A stretch of DNA of 38,188 nucleotides from Candidatus Woesearchaeota archaeon. Its GTDB lineage: Archaea > Nanobdellota > Nanobdellia > SCGC-AAA011-G17 > ARS1403. The DNA lies in the NCBI GenBank assembly GCA_018302505.1, contig JAGVZL010000012.1, positions 1 to 38,188 on the forward strand. Direction: 5' to 3'. The notes beneath the pieces are model-generated. The model was given only the letters and a program-made list of their open reading frames with translations. It searched no databases and was not told the origin of the DNA. This document shows positions 10,505-17,959 of the stretch, piece after piece. A program made the translations under genes and the position numbers. The first letter of the stretch is position 1; each line of letters begins with the position of its first letter.

Positions 10505-10876
10505 ATGATGAATAATCTTGGTAGATATAGAAGAGTCTATAAATATATCAAAAATTTAGAAAGAAAAAGCAAAACAGGCAGTACCAGAGAAACAAAAACA
10601 TTATTCAGAAAGTTAAAATTCACAGGTTACAAATTAAAGACTTTGGAAATGATAAGAATGGTTTCTTTCATATTGCTTTACTCTTCAATTACTTCAGCGG
10701 TCGTTTCAGTAATTCCAGGCTTTGAAAGCTTATCCAAAACAGTAATAAGGCTGTCAAGTTTAATCGGTTCAACAATATTCTTAATTATCGTGGGAATAAC
10801 TTCAAAATTAATCTCTTGGTATATGATAGATCTGCATTTAATTTCAAGTGAGTTAATAGCAATTTATAAAAAATAA
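10505..10876 (+). CDS. Small membrane protein of unknown function
   Basis: 123 aa; basic N-terminus and 2 TM segments. Confidence 0.55.
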   Translation: MMNNLGRYRRVYKYIKNLERKSKTGSTRETKTLFRKLKFTGYKLKTLEMIRMVSFILLYSSITSAVVSVIPGFESLSKTVIRLSSLIGSTIFLIIVGITSKLISWYMIDLHLISSELIAIYKK

Positions 10877-11578
10877 TTATTTCCTGTTTCTAGTTGGTTT
10901 TTTTATTGTAGTCTTTTTCTTCTGAGTTTTTTTAGTTATTTTCTTTTTTGCTGTTTTCTTCTTTGTAGTTTTTATTTTTGGTTTTGCAGTAGTTGTTTTC
11001 TTAGAAGTTTTCCTAATCCTTCTTGTTGGAGTTTTTCTAGGTGCCCTCTTAACGGTTTCAACAAAAGGAATCTCCAATCTTCTGTTAATTTCATTAATCT
11101 CTCTCTCTATGGCATTAATCCTCTTTGAACTTTCTTCACGCTCTAAAACTTTCCCGCAGTCAGGGCATTTAAAATTATGCTCCATTGCCATTTCAAAATT
11201 CATTCTCACAGCACCGCAGTCTTCGCTCTTGCAGGTAAAATAGTTCCCCTCACTCTCATTCTCCAGTCTCTCTTTTAAATGTTTTAATTTATCTTTTTTT
11301 AATCTCAAAAATAAATTATATGCTTTTAACTCATCAAAAGTCCAATAATAAATATACCAGCCTTTTTTCTTGTCTTTTTTTCTTGTAAACGAAACTAAAT
11401 TGTGAGAATACAACCTATAAAGCATATTTCTAACTTGATTTACTGTTAAATTTAATTTTTCAGCAATTTTAAATTCACTCACATCTACCTTGCCTTTAAT
11501 AAGTTCAACAAGTTGTACAACATCTCTGCCGGCAATTTCTTCAACTAATTCAGTTACTATCTCAGTATCCAACACCAT
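10877..11578 (-). CDS. tfe: Transcription factor E (TFE alpha) with lysine-rich C-terminal tail
   Basis: N-terminal winged helix (EFKIAEKLNLTVNQVRNMLYRLYSHNLVSFTRKKDKKKGWYIYYW) plus zinc ribbon CKSEDC...CPDCG. Confidence 0.92.
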   Translation of the reverse strand: MVLDTEIVTELVEEIAGRDVVQLVELIKGKVDVSEFKIAEKLNLTVNQVRNMLYRLYSHNLVSFTRKKDKKKGWYIYYWTFDELKAYNLFLRLKKDKLKHLKERLENESEGNYFTCKSEDCGAVRMNFEMAMEHNFKCPDCGKVLEREESSKRINAIEREINEINRRLEIPFVETVKRAPRKTPTRRIRKTSKKTTTAKPKIKTTKKKTAKKKITKKTQKKKTTIKKPTRNRK

Positions 11579-11702
11579 TTATTTAAAAATTGACAAATGG
11601 GGTTAAAAAATCTTTCGATTTAATGTATTTACTACATCACAATAATAAGGAAAGCTTTTTATATAAAAGTAGTATTTTTATCATAAAAAGGAGGTGCCTT
11701 TC

Positions 11703-12110
11703 ATGGGGCTATTTGGTAAAAAGAAAGAAGATTTTAGGGATAGGGTAAGACCGCCAACATTTCCAGGTTTATCGGAACCATCTTTTCCGAGTTATGAACC
11801 TTCATTTCCAAGTTCTTCAGATGACATAAAACAAGCAGTTACTAGGCCTTTATTTCCAGAGGGAAGAAGTTTTAGTAAAATGCCTCACCTAGAAGAGGAA
11901 AAAGCAATATTTGTTCAGATAGATAAATACAAAGAAGCTATTGACACATTGGAGATGATTAAAGAAAAACTGAAAACATCACAATCAATCTTAAATGAGT
12001 TAAATGAATTAAAAAAACAGGAAGACGCAGAGTTTTCAGAGTGGCAGTCAAATATAGAAGAAATAAAAGAAAAATTATCTGTAGTGGATAATAATCTATT
12101 TGAGGTATAG
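11703..12110 (+). CDS. Hypothetical protein, proline-rich N-terminus and C-terminal coiled coil
   Basis: MGLFGKKKEDFRDR...; SD AAGGAGGTG six nt before the ATG, which favours this over the listed GTG at 11694. Confidence 0.6.
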   Translation: MGLFGKKKEDFRDRVRPPTFPGLSEPSFPSYEPSFPSSSDDIKQAVTRPLFPEGRSFSKMPHLEEEKAIFVQIDKYKEAIDTLEMIKEKLKTSQSILNELNELKKQEDAEFSEWQSNIEEIKEKLSVVDNNLFEV

Positions 12111-12112
12111 TA

Positions 12113-12565
12113 ATGCCGCAAAGAAAAGGAGCAAAGGGGACTCAGCAAGTTAAAAGAAAGCCTAAAATAATACATGCGCAGATAAAGAGTCCTGTCCTCT
12201 TAAGAAAAACAATTCTAGAAGCTAGTATCTTATCTTTAGAAAACCTAAAAATCTTAAAGAATATTAGGCAGATTAAAAGAAGAAAGGATAAGTTAAAAAT
12301 GCATTTAAGAAAAGAATGCAAAGAAATGAAAGATATGACTGATAAATTTGAAGAATTGATTCCTCATCCTAGTGAAATCGGGATTAATGTTGAGAGAGAG
12401 TCAGAAAGGGAAATAAGAGTAGAGACAAAGGTTGAAGAAAAAAAGCGAAATAAACAGGAAAGGTTAATGGTAAAAACAACAAAGAAAGATGAAAGTCCAT
12501 TTGAACAAAAAGATGAATTTGATTTCGATATAGATAAGTTAAAAGAAAAGATTAAAGGTTTGTAA
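12113..12565 (+). CDS. Hypothetical basic/charged coiled-coil protein
   Basis: 150 aa ORF directly downstream of and co-oriented with 11703..12110. Confidence 0.55.
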   Translation: MPQRKGAKGTQQVKRKPKIIHAQIKSPVLLRKTILEASILSLENLKILKNIRQIKRRKDKLKMHLRKECKEMKDMTDKFEELIPHPSEIGINVERESEREIRVETKVEEKKRNKQERLMVKTTKKDESPFEQKDEFDFDIDKLKEKIKGL

Positions 12566-12567
12566 AA

Positions 12568-14316
12568 TTATTTCTCTAAAATTCCTTTTATTCTTCTTAT
12601 CCCAGCACTTGAGCTTTCTTCTTTAACGATCCTAAATTTTCCTTTTATATTTTTAGTATTCTCAACATGCGGTCCTGTGCATATCTCTTTAGAATATCTT
12701 CCAATAGTATAAACACTCACGACATTGCCATATCTCTCTTCAAATATTCCTGAAGCTCCTGATTTTCTAGCATCCCCTAAACTCATCTCTTCACTCTTAA
12801 CATCTAAATGTGCATTTATTTTTTCATTGACTTCATCTTCAATTTTCTTTTTCTCTTCATCAGTTAATTTCCTGTCAAAATTAAAATCAAATCTTATCCT
12901 CTCTTTTGTAATATTGCTTCCCCTCTGCTCAATATCGTGGCTTAAATTATTTTTCAGGGCCTGTAATAATAAATGGGTAACTGTGTGATACTGTGTTACT
13001 TCTTCGCTATTATCTGCTAATCCTGATTTAAAAACGCCTTTGGTTGCTTGTCTGCTTAAATCCTGATGTCTCTTATATTCCTCCCAGAATGTCTCCTCTT
13101 CAACTCTAAAGCCTTTTTCCTCAGCCAATTCGATTGTCATCTCTAAAGGGAAACCATAACTAGTAAACAAGACAAAGGCAATTTTTCCTGATAATTCTTT
13201 TCCATCTAATTTGGAAATTTCTTTTTCAAAGATTCTTAGCCCAGAAGTCAAAGTTTTCTCAAATTTCTCATTCTCTTTTTTTAACTCATCCAAAATAAAC
13301 AATTCTTTCTTCTTAAGTCCGTCATAGGTCTCTCGATAAATTTCAATAACCTTCTTAGCAACTTCATTCAAACCATCCTTATCCAAGTCTATAAGTCTCG
13401 CATATCTTGATGCTCTTCTAATTAATCTTCTCAAAACATATCCATGCCCTAAATTGCTAGGAACAATTTTTTCATTTAAAATAAAAACAGAAGTTTTAAT
13501 ATGGTCTGCAATTATTCTTTCAGCTTTAATATCATCTTTCCTTGATAAATGTCTAATTGTTTTTAAAATAGGTAAAAATAAATCCGTTTCAAATACATTC
13601 TTCTTTCCTTGCAGCAGCATTGCTGTCCTCTCAACACCCATTCCTGTGTCAACATTTTTTTGTTTTAAACTTTCTAATTTGCCATTTTGTAATTTATTAT
13701 ACTGCATAAAAACATCATTCCAAATCTCTACCCATCTTGAATCGCCGGGGTTAAATTGTTCAGGAGCTTTTTCATCTCCAGCCCAATAGAACATTTCTGT
13801 ATCCGGACCACAAGGGCCAGTTGTTCCTGCAGGCCCCCACCAATTATCTTCTTTTCCTAGAAAAATAATTCTTTTACTTGAAATCCCTAATTTTTTCCAA
13901 ACCTCTGCACTTTCTTCATCTTTATCCGCATTCTTATCTCCAACAAAGCAAGTAATAGCTAATTTCTCTATAGGTATATTAAGTTCTTTAGTTAAAAACT
14001 CAAAACTCATCTCAATAGCTTCTTTCTTGAAATAATCCCCCAAACTCCAGTTTCCAAGCATTTCAAAAAAAGTTAAATGGACATCATCACCAACATCATC
14101 TATATCCCCAGTTCTTATGCATCTTTGAATATTAACTAATCTTTTGCCTAAAGGATGTTTCTGTCCTAATAAATAAGGAACCAAAGGATGCATTCCGGCA
14201 GTTGTAAACAAAACAGTAGGATCGTTTTCAGGAATCAAACTTGAATTTCTAATCTCTTTATGTCCTTTTTTCTTAAAAAATTCAATATATCTTCTTTTTA
14301 ATTCATTGCCTTTCAT
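12568..14316 (-). CDS. alaS: Alanyl-tRNA synthetase, short bacterial-type (catalytic plus editing domain, no C-Ala domain)
   Basis: 582 aa; NDPTVLFTTAGMHPLVPYLLGQKHPLGKRLVNIQRCIRTGDIDDVGDDVHLTFFEMLGNWSLGDYFK; HTVTH and CTGPH zinc/editing motifs; ends after SSSAGIRRIKGILEK. Confidence 0.95.
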   Translation of the reverse strand: MKGNELKRRYIEFFKKKGHKEIRNSSLIPENDPTVLFTTAGMHPLVPYLLGQKHPLGKRLVNIQRCIRTGDIDDVGDDVHLTFFEMLGNWSLGDYFKKEAIEMSFEFLTKELNIPIEKLAITCFVGDKNADKDEESAEVWKKLGISSKRIIFLGKEDNWWGPAGTTGPCGPDTEMFYWAGDEKAPEQFNPGDSRWVEIWNDVFMQYNKLQNGKLESLKQKNVDTGMGVERTAMLLQGKKNVFETDLFLPILKTIRHLSRKDDIKAERIIADHIKTSVFILNEKIVPSNLGHGYVLRRLIRRASRYARLIDLDKDGLNEVAKKVIEIYRETYDGLKKKELFILDELKKENEKFEKTLTSGLRIFEKEISKLDGKELSGKIAFVLFTSYGFPLEMTIELAEEKGFRVEEETFWEEYKRHQDLSRQATKGVFKSGLADNSEEVTQYHTVTHLLLQALKNNLSHDIEQRGSNITKERIRFDFNFDRKLTDEEKKKIEDEVNEKINAHLDVKSEEMSLGDARKSGASGIFEERYGNVVSVYTIGRYSKEICTGPHVENTKNIKGKFRIVKEESSSAGIRRIKGILEK

Positions 14317-14349
14317 TCTATAAGATTTAACTAATTAAGTTTAAAAGAT

Positions 14350-14910
14350 TTACTCATTCAAACTTTCCAAGAATTTATTAAAAATTTCTTCAGAAACACA
14401 GTTTCCTGCTACACATAGATTGCTTCTGCACTCAAAGTTATTAAAGCAGGCATCTTCATCAAATAACTGAATCTCTAATTCCTTAGTAGTTTCGCAGTAA
14501 GTTCCATCTTTTATTCTGGTTCCTATAGGCAAGCAAACGCCGTCAAAATAACAGCCGTCAGTGCATTTCCCAAACTTAGAGTCTCCCAATACTACTTCTC
14601 CTCTTTCTAAACAAACCCCTTTCCCATTTTTAGTGCCACAACCATTCTCACAATAAATCTCTTGAACCAAACCATTACTCCTGTCTCCAACACAATAGTA
14701 TTCATATAAGGTAGTCCCATTCACACATGTATCTTTTTTAGCAATTTCATCATAGCCAACTAGATTACCTCCGATAAGAGGATCTATACCATTATCGCTG
14801 TCTATACAAGCACTCACAACATTGCCGCTAACATCTAAGAACTCAATTCTAAACATAGCTACAAAACCAAATGCTAATAATGCTATAAAAAATATATCCA
14901 CCTTCTTCAT
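14350..14910 (-). CDS. Secreted Cys-rich hypothetical protein
   Basis: N-terminal hydrophobic segment and many paired cysteines. Confidence 0.55.
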   Translation of the reverse strand: MKKVDIFFIALLAFGFVAMFRIEFLDVSGNVVSACIDSDNGIDPLIGGNLVGYDEIAKKDTCVNGTTLYEYYCVGDRSNGLVQEIYCENGCGTKNGKGVCLERGEVVLGDSKFGKCTDGCYFDGVCLPIGTRIKDGTYCETTKELEIQLFDEDACFNNFECRSNLCVAGNCVSEEIFNKFLESLNE

Positions 14911-14944
14911 AGTATATCTTAGAATAACTTATAGTATAAAAATC

Positions 14945-17575
14945 TTACTCAACCAAAATACCTGGTTTAAACGGCAAAGCTTTCCCATTATCTTCTTCTA
15001 AAATATCAATTTTTAATTTAAACTCTTTTTGTATATCTAAAGAATTTTCTTTTAAAATTTTAATCTCAGTTTTCCTATCTAAGATAACATCATCCACGCC
15101 TTTTTTCAGTAACATGGGAACTAATTTAGCAATGTCTTTTTCATGCCCTTTAATCATTAAAGTCTGCATAACTTCGCTTTTATTTCTCGAATCTAATTCT
15201 TTAAATTTCCTAAAAGTTTCATATTTCCATTCATCAGCAGTATAGACTTTTAATTTTTTAGGGTTTTCAACTTTAATTAATTTCAAGATAGCATGTAAAT
15301 CAGAGATAAATCCTGAAATAAATTCATCTTCTTTATCTAATTTTTCATCTATTTTATTTTCATAATATTTAGGCCAGATAGCTAAAGAAATATATCCTTC
15401 ATTATGGTATTCGTATAATTCTTCACAGATATGCGGAGCAAAGCAGCTAAAAACAATCAAGAATTTTTTATAAGCATCTTCAAATACTTCTCTAGAAACA
15501 TCTTTTTTAACCTTGCTTAAATAATTTACAAACTCCTGTGCTTTTATCAAAGCTATATTAAAATTAAAACTATCAATATTTTCTCCAGTTTCTTTAATAA
15601 ATTTATTTAATTTGCTGGTTAAATGTTTGTCAAATCTATTGCTCTCGCTTTTGCTTTTATCTTTAAGACCATAAACCCTGTTAATAAATTTATAAGCTCC
15701 TTCTATTCCTTTATCATCCCACTCAACAGTTTTTCCTGGATGAGCTAAAACTAATAAAAATACTCTAACACTATCCACTCCATATTTTCTAATCATTTCA
15801 TCCTGAGTCACAACATTACCTTTGCTTTTGCTCATCTTAGCTCCGTCTTTATACAAAATTCCTTGGGTAAATAATTTAGAAAAAGGTTCATCAAAGTTTA
15901 ATAATTTCATATCCCTTAAAGCTTTTACAAAAAATCTTGCATAAAGTAAATGCAAAACAGCATGTTCTGCCCCTCCAATATACTGGTCAACAGGCATCCA
16001 ATAATTTACACTTTTAATATCAAATGCTCCTTCATTAAATTTATTATTGCAGTATCTTAAAAAATACCAGCTGGAATCAAAGAAAGTATCCATAGTATCA
16101 GTCTCTCTTTCTGCACTTCCTAAACATTTAGGGCATTGAACTTTCAAAAATTCCTTATTCGTCTTCAAAGGATTAGATTTGCCGGTAAATTCAACCTTGA
16201 CAGGAAGTTCTATAGGTAAATCTTCTTCAATAACCGGAACATATCCGCATTTCTTGCACTTAATCATCGGAATCGGAGTTCCCCAATATCTCTGTCTGGA
16301 AATTAACCAATCCCTCAATTTATATTGAACCGTTCCTTCTCCGTATCCCATCTCTTCCAAATAATTAATTATTTCTTTTATAGCTTCAAAATTATTTAAT
16401 CCGTTAAATCTTTCTTCAGAATTGACAATTATTCCGTCATCAATATAAGCTCTAACCATATTCTCGGCATCTAATCCATGCTCTCTAGGCTGTATTACAA
16501 CTTTAACAGGAATTTTATATTTTTCAGCAAATTCAAAATCTCTTTGATCATGAGCGGGAACAGCCATCACAGCTCCTGTCCCATATTCAGCTAAAACAAA
16601 ATTAGCAGTGTAAATAGGAACAGTTTCATTATTAACAGGATTTATTCCGTATCTGCCGATAAAGATGCCTTCTTTTTCTTTGTCATCAGCTGTTCTTGAA
16701 TATTTATCTTCCTTAGAAACTTTTTCTATAAACTTTTTAACCTTATCTTCATATTTAGTCCCTTTAACCATCTCTAAAACTTTAGGATGCTCAGGGGCAT
16801 AAACTAAAAAAGTAACTCCCCATAAAGTATCAGGTCTTGTTGTAAAAACTTGTATTATCTCCTTAGAATCTTTTAGCTTAAAATTAACAAATGTTCCATG
16901 GCTTCTTCCAATCCAGTTTCTCTGCATAATTCTAATTTTTTCAGGCCAGCCGTCTAACTTTTTAATATCTTTTAATAATTCATCAGCATATTTAGTAATC
17001 TTCAAGAACCATTGTTCTAAAGGTTTTATTTCTACAGGGTTATGGCATCTCCAGCAATTCCCCTCTTCAACCTGCTCATTAGCTAGTACAGTACCGCAGC
17101 TATCGCACCAATTTACATTAGCTTTCTTCCTTTCAACTAAACCTTGTTCATAAAATTTTAAGAACAGCCATTGATTCCATTTATAATAATTAACATCACA
17201 GGTTTTTATCACTCTATCCCAATCATAACTATTCCCTAAAGCTTTTAATTGAGAAGTAAAATTCTTTATTGCTTTATCTGTATATTCTTTAGGATGTGTT
17301 TTTTCTTTTATTGCGGCATTTTCAGCAGGCAGTCCAAAAGCATCAAATCCCATAGGATACAAAACATTAAATCCTTTCAGTCTCTTATATCTCGCATAAA
17401 CATCTCCAATAGCATAATTTCTTGAATGCCCCATATGCAAACCCTGACCTGAAGGATATGGAAACATCTCTAAAACATAGCTCTTCTTTTTTTTAGAATT
17501 ATTGTCTACTTTAAAGACTTTATATTTATCCCATTTTTCCTGCCATTTCTTATCTATCTCTAAAAATTGAACCAT
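14945..17575 (-). CDS. leuS: Leucyl-tRNA synthetase, bacterial-type body with archaeal-like C-terminus
   Basis: EMFPYPSGQGLHMGHSRNYAIGDVYAR, NVNWCDSCGTVLANEQV, TRPDTLWGVTFLVYAPEHP, MSKSKGNVV; C-terminus ends KALPFKPGILVE. Confidence 0.95.
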   Translation of the reverse strand: MVQFLEIDKKWQEKWDKYKVFKVDNNSKKKKSYVLEMFPYPSGQGLHMGHSRNYAIGDVYARYKRLKGFNVLYPMGFDAFGLPAENAAIKEKTHPKEYTDKAIKNFTSQLKALGNSYDWDRVIKTCDVNYYKWNQWLFLKFYEQGLVERKKANVNWCDSCGTVLANEQVEEGNCWRCHNPVEIKPLEQWFLKITKYADELLKDIKKLDGWPEKIRIMQRNWIGRSHGTFVNFKLKDSKEIIQVFTTRPDTLWGVTFLVYAPEHPKVLEMVKGTKYEDKVKKFIEKVSKEDKYSRTADDKEKEGIFIGRYGINPVNNETVPIYTANFVLAEYGTGAVMAVPAHDQRDFEFAEKYKIPVKVVIQPREHGLDAENMVRAYIDDGIIVNSEERFNGLNNFEAIKEIINYLEEMGYGEGTVQYKLRDWLISRQRYWGTPIPMIKCKKCGYVPVIEEDLPIELPVKVEFTGKSNPLKTNKEFLKVQCPKCLGSAERETDTMDTFFDSSWYFLRYCNNKFNEGAFDIKSVNYWMPVDQYIGGAEHAVLHLLYARFFVKALRDMKLLNFDEPFSKLFTQGILYKDGAKMSKSKGNVVTQDEMIRKYGVDSVRVFLLVLAHPGKTVEWDDKGIEGAYKFINRVYGLKDKSKSESNRFDKHLTSKLNKFIKETGENIDSFNFNIALIKAQEFVNYLSKVKKDVSREVFEDAYKKFLIVFSCFAPHICEELYEYHNEGYISLAIWPKYYENKIDEKLDKEDEFISGFISDLHAILKLIKVENPKKLKVYTADEWKYETFRKFKELDSRNKSEVMQTLMIKGHEKDIAKLVPMLLKKGVDDVILDRKTEIKILKENSLDIQKEFKLKIDILEEDNGKALPFKPGILVE

Positions 17576-17670
17576 ATAATTCTTTTATAATCCTATAGTT
17601 TAAAAAATTTGTTAATCTAAAAAACAATTTTAAAAACCTTTTTAAATAAAATTAAACGCTAAATCTCTAT

Positions 17671-17745
17671 GGACTCGTAACTCAGCTTGGATAGAGTGCT
17701 AGCCTTCTAAGCTAGAAGTCGAGGGTTCAAATCCCTCCGAGTCCG
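17671..17745 (+). tRNA. tRNA-Arg(UCU)
   Basis: Full cloverleaf: GGACTCG/CGAGTCC acceptor, ACTC/GAGT D-stem, CTAGC-CTTCTAA-GCTAG anticodon arm, GAGGG-TTCAAAT-CCCTC T-arm. Confidence 0.96.
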
Positions 17746-17825
17746 CTTTATTTTGGATAACTCATAAAATATCTCTTCCGGAAAGAGAAACTCTTTTAAA
17801 TTCTATTATAACCAAATAAATTTAG

Positions 17826-17917
17826 GGGCACGTGTCCAAGTGGTTTAAGGAGACCGCCTGCAGAGCGGTTATGCGCAGGTTCGAAATAATAATATTACGA
17901 AAGTCCTGCCGTGCCCT
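17826..17917 (+). tRNA. tRNA-Cys(GCA) with an 18-nt intron in the T-loop (intron 17886..17903)
   Basis: GGGCACG/CGTGCCC acceptor, ACCGC-CTGCAGA-GCGGT anticodon arm, GCAGG/CCTGC T-stem, U73 discriminator; removing 17886..17903 restores TTCGAAT. Confidence 0.93.
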
Positions 17918-17959
17918 TTACATACTTCTACCTAGAAATTAATAAATTAAAAAAAGAAA

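Noticed and set aside
11694-11702. GTG at 11694 as the start of the 138-aa ORF
   Set aside because: This GTG lies within the SD sequence GGAGGTG; ATG at 11703 has proper spacing.
17826-17917. Treating tRNA-Cys as a degenerate pseudogene because of its oversized T-loop
   Set aside because: All stems pair fully, U73 is present, and the 18-nt insertion matches a perfect BHB intron whose removal restores TTCGAAT.
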